Positions 8,959 to 18,141 are shown, counted from the first letter of the stretch. The stretch: DNA of 64,000 bases from Streptomyces sp. NBC_01460 (GCF_036227405.1 NZ_CP109473.1:3286001-3350000), one strand, 5' to 3'. Translations and numbers: made by a program. Notes: a model not told the origin generated them from the sequence alone.

Positions 8959-9851
8959 GACAGTGCCCTCCCCAGCGCGCGTCGGGCGAGCGCGGCGACC
9001 GTACGCCGCAGGTGCAGGACCGCGGGCGACAGCGGAGGTGCCTCTCCCCCGTCGTCCGGTGGCGCCTGGTCCGGGATGCAGGCGGCCGCGACGTACTCGC
9101 CGAAGGCGGCCAGCGCGTCGGGGGCCAGGCCCCGTTCGCCGTCCCAGTCGATCAGGGAGGCGATCCAGCGTTCGGCCTCCAGGGGCCGCAGCGGCATCGG
9201 GGCGATCGCGCCGACCGCGCAGCGCACGCCGCGCCGGGCCGGGTCCAGGACGATCGCGACGGAGGCGGTGGCGCGGCCGGGGCCGGTGCGCCCGGTCGCC
9301 TTGAGGAAGACCTGGGGGGCGTGCAGCAGCGGTACGCGGACGAAGCCGATCAGCTCGGCGGGCTCGAGCATCTCGCGGCCCGCCAGCAGGTGCGACACCG
9401 GGATCTCACGGCGGGAGCCCCCACTGCCGGCGATGACCAGCTCGGCCTCCAGCGCGGCCAGGACCGGCAGGGCGTCGCCGGTCGGAGCGGCGGTGGCGAT
9501 GTTGCCGCCGAGCGTCCCGGCGTTACGGATCTGGGGCGGGCCCGCGGCGCGCGCGGAGGCGGCGAGCGCCGGGATGAGCGCGGCGAAGTCGGGCCGGCCC
9601 ATGCGCGCGTGGGTGAGACCGGCGCCGAGCAGGGCGTGGCCGTCCTGGTAGTGCCAGCCGCGCAGCTCGCTGATCCGGCCGAGGCCGACCAGCCCCGCGG
9701 GCCGTAGCAGGCCCTTGTTGACGGCCGCCATGAGGTCGGTGCCGCCGGCCACAGGAACGGCTGCGGGCATGGCGCCGAGAGCCGCCACGGCCTCGTCGAG
9801 CGAGGCCGGCAGCGTCACCGACTGCATCGCCTGCGGTGCGTGCGTGGTCAA
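8955..9851 (-). CDS. FAD-binding subunit of xanthine dehydrogenase family
   Basis: The product has about 298 residues. The FAD-binding PCMH-type domain shows VPVAGGTDLMAAVNKG near 25-40 and the second FAD motif RNAGTLGGNIATAAPTGD near 100-120. A CO-dehydrogenase flavoprotein C-terminal domain follows (FLKATGRTGPGRATASVAIVLD). It accepts electrons from the 2Fe-2S subunit. The start is uncertain: TTG at 9851 (AAGGGG about 9 nt upstream) or the internal ATG nine codons later (MQSVTLPASL). It is the first gene of the three-gene operon, and the next gene overlaps its stop. Confidence 0.88.
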   Translation of the reverse strand: MTTHAPQAMQSVTLPASLDEAVAALGAMPAAVPVAGGTDLMAAVNKGLLRPAGLVGLGRISELRGWHYQDGHALLGAGLTHARMGRPDFAALIPALAASARAAGPPQIRNAGTLGGNIATAAPTGDALPVLAALEAELVIAGSGGSRREIPVSHLLAGREMLEPAELIGFVRVPLLHAPQVFLKATGRTGPGRATASVAIVLDPARRGVRCAVGAIAPMPLRPLEAERWIASLIDWDGERGLAPDALAAFGEYVAAACIPDQAPPDDGGEAPPLSPAVLHLRRTVAALARRALGRALS

Positions 9852-10100
9852 CCCAGCTGCCCCTTCCCGGTGTCCCGGCAGTCCCGCCTGTCCGCCGTAC
9901 GGTACGTGCTCACGGCCGGGACGTGGCAACTCTGGCACATCTTCCGGGCTGTCCGACGCGAGGGTCCGCGAAGGGTGTTTCCGTCCACGACCAGGGGAAA
10001 AGTCGCCTTTGGCAGACCTTCTGCCCGTCGCACGAATTGCCACTCTTCAGCGCGTTCGTACGGCTTGTTCGGTTCCCCTGGCCGTCGCGTGCGGCGGGGG

Positions 10101-11732
10101 TCACACGGTCGGGGGAGGTCCCTCGATCGGGCGACCCAGGACGCCGGGCCGGCGTTGCCACGGGTGCGGGCCCGTGGGCGGCCGGTAGGCGACGCCCAGG
10201 GCGTCGAGCCGGGCGTAGTGGGTGTGCATCCTCCGCTCGAAATCGGCGAAGTCCCGCTCCCCGGAGGCCGGGAGCCGTGACCAGGCGACCTCGGCGAAGG
10301 CGGCGAGCCTGGGGAACACCTGGTAGTCGACGCGGTCCTGGTTCTGCATGACCTCGGTCCAGACGTTGGCCTGGGTGCCCAGCACGTGTCCGGCGGCCTC
10401 CTCGGAGAGGCTCGGGGGCAGGGGCTCGAAGCGGTAGACATCCTCCAGGGTGCGGACGTAGCCGATGGGCATCGGCTCGTCGGGGCCGCCGTCCTGGCGG
10501 TAGTCCAGGTACACCTGTTGCAGGGGGCACATCACGACGTCGTGCCCGGCCTCGGCCGCGGCGATCCCGCCGGCGTACCCCTGCCACGACGTCACGGCCG
10601 CGCCCTCGGCGAGGCCGCCCTCCAGGATCTCGTCCCAGCCGATGAGGCGGCGGCCGCGGTCGGCGAGCCACCGGTCGAAGTGCCGGATGAACCAGGACTG
10701 GAGCTCGTCCTCGTCCTTCAGGCCGAGAGCGGCGATCCGGGCCTGCGCGGCGGGCGACTGCCTCCACTGGTCCTTGGGACACTCGTCGCCCCCGACGTGG
10801 ATGAAGGGCGAGGTCTCGGCGGGGAACAGGTCGAGGAGTTCCTCGAAGACCCCCTCGAAGAAACGCAGGGTGGTGTCGGTGGGGGCGAGTACGTTCGGAT
10901 TGACGCCCCAGGTGTCCCACACGGAAAGCGCGGAGGTGTCGACGACGTCGGTGTTGCCCAGTTCCGGATACGCGCTGATGGCCGCCTGCGAGTGGCCCGG
11001 GATGTCGATCTCGGGGACCACCCGGATATGCCGCTCGGCCGCGTACGCGACGATTTCGCGGATGTCGTCCTGCGTGTAGAAGCCCCCGTGCGGTGTCTCG
11101 TCCCAGAGTTCGGAGGCACGGTGGCCGTATTTGGTGCGTGCGCGCCACGCGCCGACCTCCGTGAGCCGGGGGTGGCGTTTGATCTCGACGCGCCAGCCCT
11201 GGTCGTCGGTGAGGTGGAAGTGGAAGACGTTCAGCTTGTGTGCGGCCAGCAGGTCGAGCATGCGCAGCACGCCGTCCTTCGGCGTGAAGTGCCGTGCCAC
11301 GTCGAGCATCAGACCGCGCCAGGCGAAGCGGGGGCCGTCCTCGATCTCCGTGAACGGGATGCCCGGCTGAGCGCCGGTGCCGACGGGCGCGCGGCGGAAG
11401 GCCTCGGGGCCGAGGAGCTGACGCAGGGTCTGCGCACCCCAGAACACCCCGGCCGCGCTCCCTCCGGTGATCCGGACACCCCGGGTGGGCGTCACGTCCA
11501 GCCGGTAGCCCTCGGGCTCCAGGGAGGCGTCGATGCGCAGTTCGACGGTGTTCCCGCCGTCGCCCGCGCCGGGGGCGAGCGGCAGGGCGAACGCGGCACC
11601 GAGGGTGGCCCGGAGCCAGCGTTCGGCGGTACCGGTACCGGGCTGTGCGGTGATGGTGGTGGCCGCGTCCAGGAAGAATCCGCACCTGCCTGGGTCGCCG
11701 GGGTGTACGGGCGCCGGAATCAGGTCGTGCAC
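10101..11732 (-). CDS. Beta-N-acetylhexosaminidase, GH20
   Basis: This 543-residue protein has an N-terminal GH20b-like domain (about 1-130) and a GH20 catalytic barrel with HFHLTDDQGWR near 175 and the HVGGDECPK motif. In that motif D316-E317 are the polarising Asp and acid/base Glu of substrate-assisted catalysis. It releases terminal GlcNAc (or GalNAc) from chito-oligosaccharides and related glycans. No signal peptide is visible, so it probably acts in the cytoplasm on imported oligosaccharides. The GTG start is 1 nt after the stop of the sugar permease gene, placing it last in the transporter operon. The dre-like site at 14953 suggests DasR/GlcNAc control. Confidence 0.93.
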   Translation of the reverse strand: MHDLIPAPVHPGDPGRCGFFLDAATTITAQPGTGTAERWLRATLGAAFALPLAPGAGDGGNTVELRIDASLEPEGYRLDVTPTRGVRITGGSAAGVFWGAQTLRQLLGPEAFRRAPVGTGAQPGIPFTEIEDGPRFAWRGLMLDVARHFTPKDGVLRMLDLLAAHKLNVFHFHLTDDQGWRVEIKRHPRLTEVGAWRARTKYGHRASELWDETPHGGFYTQDDIREIVAYAAERHIRVVPEIDIPGHSQAAISAYPELGNTDVVDTSALSVWDTWGVNPNVLAPTDTTLRFFEGVFEELLDLFPAETSPFIHVGGDECPKDQWRQSPAAQARIAALGLKDEDELQSWFIRHFDRWLADRGRRLIGWDEILEGGLAEGAAVTSWQGYAGGIAAAEAGHDVVMCPLQQVYLDYRQDGGPDEPMPIGYVRTLEDVYRFEPLPPSLSEEAAGHVLGTQANVWTEVMQNQDRVDYQVFPRLAAFAEVAWSRLPASGERDFADFERRMHTHYARLDALGVAYRPPTGPHPWQRRPGVLGRPIEGPPPTV

Positions 11733-11733
11733 G

Positions 11734-12582
11734 TCAGTCCTTAACCGCTCCGCCGAGTCCGGAGACCAGGCGTCGCTGTACGAGGACGAAGAAGACCAGG
11801 ACGGGGACGGTCATCACCGTCGAGGCCGCCATGATCCCTCCCCAGTCGTTCTCGTCGGGTTTGAAGAAGACCAGCAGCGCCATGGGGAGCGTCGACTGGG
11901 AGGTGTCGCTGATGAGGAACGATTTCGCGAAGAGGAAGTCGTTCCAGGTCGATATGAAGGAGAAGACGCTGGTCGCCACGAGGCCGGGGAGGACGAGCGG
12001 GAAAAGGATCTGCCACAGGAAACGCGCACGGCTCGCACCGTCGATGTAGGCGGCCTCCTCCAGCGCCTCCGGGACGGCCTTGACGAAACCGCGCAGCATC
12101 CAGATCGCGAACGGCAGCGAGAAGGCGAGGTGCGGCAGGATCAGCGATCCGAGGGTGTTCAGCTGACCGAAGTCCCGCATCAGGAAGAACAGCGGAATGG
12201 TCAGCGCCTCGACCGGCACCATCTGCGCCACGAGGAACATGATCAGGAGCGTCGTGCGGAACCGGAAGCGGAACCGGGTCACGGCCGTCGCGGCGAGGAA
12301 GGCGATCAGCGCGGAGGCGATGACGACGGTGCCGGCGACGATCAGGCTGTTCAGGAAGTAACGGCCGAATTCCTGCTGTTCGAAGACGCGCCGGAACGAG
12401 TCGAGGGACGGCGCCAGGGTCCAGGGGCGCGCCTCGGTGGACTGGATCTCCCCCGCGGGCTTGAAGGCGGAGAGCACCATCCAGTACAGCGGGAAGGCCA
12501 CGACGACGGCGATCAGCAGGGCCGCGGCCTCCGCCGCCAGCCTCCCGGGCCGGCGGACGCGCAGGAGCGTGCGTGTGCTCAC
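11734..12582 (-). CDS. Carbohydrate ABC transporter permease (MalG type)
   Basis: This 282-residue inner-membrane protein has six predicted hydrophobic segments. The EAA loop (EALEEAAYIDGASRARFLWQILFPL, about 180-205) contacts the ATPase. The GTG start at 12582 overlaps the stop of the partner permease (GTGA), so the longer open frame upstream is not used. The C-terminus (RRLVSGLGGAVKD) is typical of MalG-like permeases. No ATPase gene is present here, so a shared ATPase such as MsiK is probably used, as is common in Streptomyces (family knowledge). Substrate is likely an amino-sugar oligosaccharide, judged from the GH20 gene and dre site. Confidence 0.92.
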   Translation of the reverse strand: MSTRTLLRVRRPGRLAAEAAALLIAVVVAFPLYWMVLSAFKPAGEIQSTEARPWTLAPSLDSFRRVFEQQEFGRYFLNSLIVAGTVVIASALIAFLAATAVTRFRFRFRTTLLIMFLVAQMVPVEALTIPLFFLMRDFGQLNTLGSLILPHLAFSLPFAIWMLRGFVKAVPEALEEAAYIDGASRARFLWQILFPLVLPGLVATSVFSFISTWNDFLFAKSFLISDTSQSTLPMALLVFFKPDENDWGGIMAASTVMTVPVLVFFVLVQRRLVSGLGGAVKD

Positions 12583-13550
12583 AGTTCCTCCCCCTGGCGC
12601 CGCACCAGGCGCAGATAGACGAGCGTGACGGCCAGCAGGATCACGAGCATCACGACGCCGATCGCCGATCCGAGGCTGTACTGCGAGGAGGCGAACGCCT
12701 TCTGGTACGCGTACACGTTGAGCACCAGGTTCTGGCCGGCGATGCCGCCCCCGTTGGTCATGACGTAGATCTGCGTGAAGACCTTGAAGTCCCAGATGAC
12801 CGACTGGATGGTGACGACGATCAGGATCGGCCGCAGCATCGGTGCCATGACCGACCGCCAGATCCGCCACTGCGAGGCGCCGTCCAGCGAGGCCGCTTCC
12901 AGCACCTCGGCGGGGATCGCGCGGATGCCCGCGTACACGGTCACCATCACGAACGGGAACGAGCACCAGAGCACTTCGAGGAGCACCAGGGCGAAGGCGC
13001 TGTAGCGGCCGTACGTCCAGGAGAAGTCGCCGAGCCCCAGCACCCTGTTGACCGGGCCGAAGTCCGGGTCGAAGAGGAACACCCAGACGGTCGAGCCGGT
13101 GATCGCCGGTGTCGCCCAGGCTCCGAGCGCGGCCATCATCAGCGCGAGCCGGGGCACGGCGCGGATCCGGGTCAGCAGGACCGCCAGGGCGCAGCCGACG
13201 AACAGGGTGGTGACCACGCAGGCCGTAGCGAAGAGCACGGTCGCGAGGAGCACCTGCCAGAACTGGCTGTCGCCGAAGAGCGTGGCGTAGTTGCCGAAGC
13301 CCTGGAAGGTGGTCGGTTCGCCGCCGCTGACCTGGGCCTGGGTGTACTCCAGGAAGGAGATCAGGCCCAGTTGGTAGATCGGGTAGACGAGGAGCCCGCC
13401 GAGCAGGACGAGCGCGGGCAACAGGTAGAGCCAGGGCGTCCAGCCGGAGCGCCGCGCGGGTGACGCGGGGCGGCGCCGGGGCGCGCGGGCCGGTGCCCCG
13501 CTCGCCCCGGCTCTTCCGGGGGCCTTGTGGAGGGTCGTGTCCGCCGTCAT
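12579..13550 (-). CDS. Carbohydrate ABC transporter permease (MalF type)
   Basis: The 323-residue membrane protein has a basic, Ala/Pro-rich cytoplasmic N-terminus (about 1-38), then six hydrophobic segments beginning WTPWLYLLPALVLLGG. The EAA motif is EVLEAASLDGASQWRIWRSV near 230. It pairs with the downstream permease to form the channel for the solute-binding lipoprotein encoded just upstream (its stop is 2 nt before this ATG). The tight spacing shows one operon. Confidence 0.92.
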   Translation of the reverse strand: MTADTTLHKAPGRAGASGAPARAPRRRPASPARRSGWTPWLYLLPALVLLGGLLVYPIYQLGLISFLEYTQAQVSGGEPTTFQGFGNYATLFGDSQFWQVLLATVLFATACVVTTLFVGCALAVLLTRIRAVPRLALMMAALGAWATPAITGSTVWVFLFDPDFGPVNRVLGLGDFSWTYGRYSAFALVLLEVLWCSFPFVMVTVYAGIRAIPAEVLEAASLDGASQWRIWRSVMAPMLRPILIVVTIQSVIWDFKVFTQIYVMTNGGGIAGQNLVLNVYAYQKAFASSQYSLGSAIGVVMLVILLAVTLVYLRLVRRQGEEL

Positions 13551-13552
13551 CG

Positions 13553-14857
13553 TCAGCCCGCTTCGGCGAACGCCGCGTCCATCTTCTTCGCCGCGTCGTC
13601 CGAGGCGGCGGCCACGTCCTTACGGCCGCTGACGATCTCCTGGAACATGGTCGGCAGGACCAGCGAGGCGTCGATCTGACCCCAGGCCGGGGAGGCCGGG
13701 ACGAACTTGGCGCCCGCGCCGAGCGTGTCGACGAAGGGGCCGATGAAGGGCTCCTTCTCCGCGGCGCCGTCCAGCACGTCCGTGTACGTCGGCAGCCAGC
13801 CCATCGCGTCGAACATCTTCGCCTGGGTCTTCTTGCCGGTCAGCGACTTCATCAGGTCGACGGCGAGGGTGCGGTGCGCACTGCTCTTGAGGACGCCGAT
13901 GTTGTTGCCGCCGGCGAAGGCCGGGGCGATCGAGTCCTTCTCCACCCCGGGCAGCGGCACGACGGCGTACTTGCCCTTCACCTTGCCCGCTTCGACGGCG
14001 GCGTGGCTGAAGTCGCCGCCGATCGCCATGGCCGCCTTGCCGGACGCGAAGGCGGTGACGGTCGCGTTGCCGCCCATGGCCGCGCACTTGGCGGCGGGGC
14101 AGTTGTCGTCGCCGAAGAGCGAGGTGTAGGCCTCGATGCCCTTGCGCGCCTTCTCGCTGTTGACGGCCGACGCGTAGGTCACCCCGGTCTCGTCGGCCAG
14201 TTCACCGCCGTGCGCCCAGATGAAGGGCATCGCGCCGTAGGTGTACGCGCCGCCGACCGCGAGGCCGTAGAGGTCCGGCTTCTCCCGGTGGATCTTCTTC
14301 GCGGTGGAGATCAGCTCGTCCTGGCTCTTCGGGGGCTCGATGCCGAGGTCCTCGAAGACGTCGGTCCGGTAGTACAGCGCCCGTACGCCGACGAAGAGCG
14401 GTGCCCCGTAGACCTGGCCGTCCACCGTCACGGACTGCTTGGCGGTCGGGTCGGTGTCCTTGGCCTCGTCCCAGGCCGCGAACTCCTTGCTGATGTCGGC
14501 CAGCCCGCCGTCCTTCACGTATCCGGCGGTGTCGGTGTTGCCGTACTCGATGAGGTCGGGGGCGCTCTTCGGGTCGTTGAAGGCGGCCTTGATGCGCTGG
14601 GCCCGGGTGTCGACGGGTATGTACTCGACCTCGACCTCGGCCCCTTCGTGGGCCTTCTCGAAGTCGACGACGGCGGCGTCGACGACCTTCTCCTTGGGCT
14701 TGTTGCCGACCTCCTGGAAGAGCCAGACGCGGAGCGTGCCGCTCTTCTTGTCGCCCTCGGCGCTGGTGTCGGAGGTCTGCGGCGCGCAGGCGGTGGCGGT
14801 GAGGCCGGCCAGCACAAGGGCCGCAGCCGGAGCGGCAATTCGGGCAGAAAGCTTCAT
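13553..14857 (-). CDS. Sugar-binding lipoprotein of ABC transporter
   Basis: The product has 434 residues. A signal peptide ends in the lipobox LTATAC, so the mature protein is anchored outside the membrane. The body is a cluster-1-type solute-binding protein (SBP_bac_1): GTLRVWLFQEVGNKPK, PDLIEYGNTDTAGYVKDGGLADIS, and a helix-rich C-terminal lobe. It captures the substrate for the two permeases downstream. Promoter, 5' palindrome and dre-like element lie within about 110 nt upstream. Together with GH20 this looks like one of the chito-oligosaccharide or N-glycan uptake systems of the DasR regulon. The ligand itself is inferred only from context. Confidence 0.92.
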   Translation of the reverse strand: MKLSARIAAPAAALVLAGLTATACAPQTSDTSAEGDKKSGTLRVWLFQEVGNKPKEKVVDAAVVDFEKAHEGAEVEVEYIPVDTRAQRIKAAFNDPKSAPDLIEYGNTDTAGYVKDGGLADISKEFAAWDEAKDTDPTAKQSVTVDGQVYGAPLFVGVRALYYRTDVFEDLGIEPPKSQDELISTAKKIHREKPDLYGLAVGGAYTYGAMPFIWAHGGELADETGVTYASAVNSEKARKGIEAYTSLFGDDNCPAAKCAAMGGNATVTAFASGKAAMAIGGDFSHAAVEAGKVKGKYAVVPLPGVEKDSIAPAFAGGNNIGVLKSSAHRTLAVDLMKSLTGKKTQAKMFDAMGWLPTYTDVLDGAAEKEPFIGPFVDTLGAGAKFVPASPAWGQIDASLVLPTMFQEIVSGRKDVAAASDDAAKKMDAAFAEAG

Positions 14858-14878
14858 CCGGGACCCCTACCGGTCAAT

Positions 14879-14897
14879 CGTTGCATTCCATGCAACG
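14879..14897. promoter_or_regulatory. Perfect palindrome in leader of sugar transporter operon
   Basis: CGTTGCAT-TCC-ATGCAACG, with 8-bp perfect arms, lies 22-40 nt before the ATG of the binding protein and downstream of the predicted promoter. It looks like an operator for an unidentified repressor. Similar half-sites (TGCAAC) recur near 14992. Confidence 0.6.
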
Positions 14898-14924
14898 TGC
14901 GTTTCGTTCTGCACAACTGGCAGG

Positions 14925-14953
14925 AGACTAGGGGTGCCTCCGCGCGCCGACAA
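14925..14953 (-). promoter_or_regulatory. Predicted promoter of the sugar transporter operon
   Basis: On the minus strand TTGTCG (14948-14953) and TAGTCT (14925-14930) are separated by 17 bp, a good fit to an HrdB-type promoter. The dre-like palindrome abuts and shares one base with the -35 box. Confidence 0.6.
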
Positions 14954-14968
14954 GTGGTCTCTACCACT
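14953..14968. promoter_or_regulatory. DasR responsive element (dre)-like operator
   Basis: AGTGGTCTCTACCACT matches the dre consensus A(C/G)TGGTCTAGACCA(C/G)T at 14 of 16 positions; only the central AG is changed to CT. It lies directly upstream of the predicted -35 box. DasR is the GntR-family GlcNAc/chitin regulator of streptomycetes. Binding is inferred from sequence only. Confidence 0.75.
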
Positions 14969-15100
14969 CTGTGACCACGTGGTGCAGCCCGTGCAACGCA
15001 CACCTCGCCCGCCCCCGTCGTGCGTGGGGCGGGCGGACGGGCCTCCTGATGTGCGAACGGCACGCGGAGGGCACGGGACGCGCAGGGAGCGGCATGCGAA

Positions 15101-15140
15101 CGGCCCCCGGGGCGCGCGTCGCCGCGCGCCCCGGGGGCCG
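15101..15140 (-). terminator. Strong hairpin terminator after DUF3039 gene
   Basis: A perfect 18-bp GC stem with a TCGC loop lies about 46 nt past the DUF3039 stop. On the opposite strand it may also block read-through toward the transporter promoter. Confidence 0.75.
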
Positions 15141-15186
15141 GGGTCAGGTCCGAAAAAGAGATGAAGGGATAAGAGGCCGGGGTGGG

Positions 15187-15486
15187 CTACTTCTTGCCGC
15201 CGTCCTTGCCGCCCTTGCCCTTGTCCTTGTCGCCGCCGGCGCCCATGGACTCGTAGATCTCCTTGCACATGGGGCAGACCGGATACTTCTTGGGGTCGCG
15301 CCCCGGGACCCAGACCTTGCCGCACAGCGCCACCACGGGAGTGCCCTCCAGGGCGCTCGCCATGATCTTGTCCTTCTGGACGTAATGGGCGTAGCGCTCG
15401 TGGTCGCCGTCGCCGTTCGACACCTGCGGCGCCGGCTCCACGAGGGTCCCCGTACCTGCCCCGCGCTCGGGCTCAAGAGTGCTCAT
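15187..15486 (-). CDS. DUF3039 family small protein
   Basis: From ATG 15486 the protein has 99 residues; an in-frame TTG three codons earlier is less likely. It contains YAHYVQKDKIMASALEGTPVVALCGKVWVP and CPMCKEIY, a Cys/CPxC pattern suggesting a small metal-binding domain, and ends in a Lys/Gly-rich tail. This fits the actinobacterial DUF3039 family, whose role is unknown. It is followed by a strong terminator and lies 30 nt downstream of yqgE, so the two may be cotranscribed. Confidence 0.85.
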   Translation of the reverse strand: MSTLEPERGAGTGTLVEPAPQVSNGDGDHERYAHYVQKDKIMASALEGTPVVALCGKVWVPGRDPKKYPVCPMCKEIYESMGAGGDKDKGKGGKDGGKK

Positions 15487-15516
15487 AACTGCCAAGCGTA
15501 CTGAAAGCCCCGTGCA

Positions 15517-16077
15517 TCAGTTCAGCGAAGGGTCGTCCGGATACGTCGCGATCATCGCCAGCTCACTGCGCTGCCGCCGCAGAACCGCACGCCAGAGGTT
15601 CTCCGGGCGGGGCGACGAGACGTCGCCGGGCTCCGACTCGACCACGTACCACGCGCCGTCGGTCAGCTCCGTCTCCAGTTGGCCGGGCCCCCAGCCCGCG
15701 TATCCGGCGAAGATCCGCAGCGAACCGAGCGCCGCGGCGAGCAGTTCCGGCGGGGTCTCCAGGTCGACCAGGCCGATCGCGCCGTGCACCCGGCGCCAGC
15801 CCAGGGGCCCCTCGTCCCCGGGGATCACGGCCACACCCAGCGCCGAGTCCAGAGAAACCGGACCGCCCCGGAAGACCACGTCCGGCTCACCGGTCAGACC
15901 GGCCCAGGACGCCAGGATGTCCCCGACGCCGACCGGGGTCGGGCGGTTCAGGACCACGCCGAGCGAGCCCTCCTCGTCATGGTCGAGGAGCAGCACCACC
16001 GCACGGTCGAAATTCGGGTCCGCAAGGGTGGGCGCGGCCACGAGCAGCCGTCCTGTGAGCGAGGACACCTCCGTCAT
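15517..16077 (-). CDS. YqgE/AlgH family protein
   Basis: This 186-residue protein spans the single UPF0301 domain: GRLLVAAPTLADPNFDRAVVLLLDHDEEGSLGVVLNRP at the N-terminus, FRGGPVSLDSALGV in the middle and FAGYAGWGPGQLETEL near 130. The family is widespread and of undefined function. It is the likely first gene of a pair with the DUF3039 gene, and is divergent from murA. Confidence 0.93.
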   Translation of the reverse strand: MTEVSSLTGRLLVAAPTLADPNFDRAVVLLLDHDEEGSLGVVLNRPTPVGVGDILASWAGLTGEPDVVFRGGPVSLDSALGVAVIPGDEGPLGWRRVHGAIGLVDLETPPELLAAALGSLRIFAGYAGWGPGQLETELTDGAWYVVESEPGDVSSPRPENLWRAVLRRQRSELAMIATYPDDPSLN

Positions 16078-16374
16078 GGCACAGATGATCCCGCATCTTC
16101 GCCCCCGGCGGGGACCAAGTGGCCCGCCCGTTCCCGGACGGCGCCCGTCCGCAGCTCAGGGCGCACGGACGCCGCACGGGCGCACGGGGAGCGCACACGC
16201 GCGGGGCCTCCGGAGGGCCCTCGTCGGCGGTGACCCTCCGCAAGACTCGGGCAGCAGAGCGTGTTGTGGCGTATTCATGACGTTCGTACAGCCCCCGGCG
16301 CCTTACGGAAGGGGGCCGGAAGCCCATTACCCTTTTGATGGCCCCCTGCCCGACCACTCCGGAACGCGAGATAC

Positions 16375-17715
16375 ATGACCGGCACAGACGATGTCCTGCT
16401 TGTCCACGGCGGCACCCCGCTGGAGGGCGAGATCCGCGTCCGAGGCGCCAAGAACCTGGTGCCGAAGGCAATGGTCGCCGCGCTGCTCGGCAGCGGGCCC
16501 AGTCGGCTCCGCAACGTGCCCGACATCCGCGATGTGCGGGTGGTCCGGGGGCTGCTGCAGCTGCACGGCGTGACCGTACGCCCCGGTGACGAGCCGGGCG
16601 AACTCATCCTCGACCCGTCGCACGTCGAGAGCGCGAACGTCGCCGACATCGACGCCCACGCGGGCTCGTCGCGCATCCCGATCCTCTTCTGCGGCCCGCT
16701 GCTGCACCGGCTGGGCCACGCCTTCATCCCGGGTCTCGGCGGCTGCGACATCGGCGGCCGGCCGATCGACTTCCACTTCGAGGTGCTCCGCCAGTTCGGC
16801 GCGACCATCGAGAAGCGGGCGGACGGCCAGTACCTGGAGGCCCCGCAGCGGCTGCGGGGCACGAAGATCCGGCTGCCGTACCCGTCGGTGGGCTCCACCG
16901 AGCAGGTGCTGCTGACCGCCGTCCTCGCCGAGGGCGTCACCGAGCTGTCCAACGCGGCCGTCGAGCCGGAGATCGAGGACCTCATCTGCGTACTGCAGAA
17001 GATGGGCGCGATCATCTCCATGGACACCGACCGGACCATCCGGATCACGGGTGTCGACAGGCTCGACGGTTACACCCACCGGGCGATCCCGGACCGCCTG
17101 GAGGCCGCCTCCTGGGCGTCCGCCGCGCTGGCGACCGAGGGCAACATCTACGTGCGCGGCGCCCAGCAGCGCTCGATGATGACGTTCCTCAACACCTTCC
17201 GCCGTGTCGGAGGCGCCTTCGAGATCGACGACGAGGGCATCCGCTTCTGGCACCCGGGCGGCGCGCTGAACGCCATCGCCCTGGAGACGGACGTGCACCC
17301 CGGTTTCCAGACCGACTGGCAGCAGCCGCTCGTGGTGGCCCTGACCCAGGCCGCCGGCCTCTCGATCGTCCACGAGACGGTCTACGAGTCCCGGCTCGGC
17401 TTCACCTCGGCGCTGAACCAGATGGGTGCGCACATCCAGCTCTACCGCGAGTGCCTCGGCGGCTCCGACTGCCGCTTCGGGCAGCGGAACTTCCTGCACT
17501 CGGCGGTCGTGTCCGGGCCGACGAAGCTCCAGGGCGCGGATCTGGTCATCCCCGACCTGCGCGGCGGGTTCTCGTACCTGATCGCCGCGCTGGCGGCCCA
17601 GGGCACGTCCCGGGTGCACGGCATCGACCTGATCAACCGTGGCTACGAGAACTTCATGGACAAGCTGGAGAAGCTCGGCGCCAAGGTCGAGCTGCCGGGC
17701 GGCTCACTCGTCTGA
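16375..17715 (+). CDS. murA: UDP-N-acetylglucosamine 1-carboxyvinyltransferase (MurA)
   Basis: The 446-residue enzyme catalyses the first committed step of peptidoglycan synthesis, transferring enolpyruvate from PEP to UDP-GlcNAc in the cytoplasm. The EPSP-synthase-like double domain is complete: GAKNLVPKAMVAALL near 25-40 contains the conserved Lys-Asn pair, and GLGGCDIGGRPIDFH carries the PEP-binding cysteine at about 124. Because this Cys is retained, fosfomycin sensitivity is expected. It is monocistronic: a strong hairpin follows 57 nt after the stop, and the gene is divergent from yqgE. Confidence 0.95.
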   Translation: MTGTDDVLLVHGGTPLEGEIRVRGAKNLVPKAMVAALLGSGPSRLRNVPDIRDVRVVRGLLQLHGVTVRPGDEPGELILDPSHVESANVADIDAHAGSSRIPILFCGPLLHRLGHAFIPGLGGCDIGGRPIDFHFEVLRQFGATIEKRADGQYLEAPQRLRGTKIRLPYPSVGSTEQVLLTAVLAEGVTELSNAAVEPEIEDLICVLQKMGAIISMDTDRTIRITGVDRLDGYTHRAIPDRLEAASWASAALATEGNIYVRGAQQRSMMTFLNTFRRVGGAFEIDDEGIRFWHPGGALNAIALETDVHPGFQTDWQQPLVVALTQAAGLSIVHETVYESRLGFTSALNQMGAHIQLYRECLGGSDCRFGQRNFLHSAVVSGPTKLQGADLVIPDLRGGFSYLIAALAAQGTSRVHGIDLINRGYENFMDKLEKLGAKVELPGGSLV

Positions 17716-17772
17716 GGGACCTCCCGGCGCGCACAGTGCTGCCGCACACAGCATTGCGCACCCACGCACCAC

Positions 17773-17816
17773 AGCCCGCCGCCCCGGCCCCTCACGAGGG
17801 ACCGGGGCGGCGGGCT
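17773..17816 (+). terminator. Terminator downstream of murA
   Basis: AGCCCGCCGCCCCGG...CCGGGGCGGCGGGCT forms a long GC stem followed by TTTCC, a good intrinsic terminator. Confidence 0.8.
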
Positions 17817-18089
17817 TTCCCGTGCGACCGGACGCCCGGCCACGGAACGCCTCGCCGTGAGCGCCCGGCCATGAACGCCTCGCCCTCAGCGCCCCGGCCA
17901 CGATCTCGGTGCCGGGCGCCCGTCCCTCGTCCACGCGGGCGCCGCAGAACGCCCGTACAGGGCCGAACGCGACGCCCGGCTCCCCCCGGGCCCCACGCGC
18001 GGGCCCGGGGCCCGCAGCCCGCCTCACAGCGCCCGCACGGGCGGTGTGCGCGGGAGCGAAGGGTCCGGGACGGGGTTCCGGGTACGCCG

Positions 18090-18123
18090 AAGGGCGGCCG
18101 CCCCGGTCAGGACGGCCGCCCTT
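18090..18123 (-). terminator. Terminator downstream of hupA
   Basis: AAGGGCGGCCG...CGGCCGCCCTT sits about 20 nt past the hupA stop. The AT pairs at the base of the stem make it usable in both directions, facing the murA transcript. Between it and the murA terminator I see no gene. Confidence 0.75.
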
Positions 18124-18141
18124 CTTGACGCCTTGGAGGCT

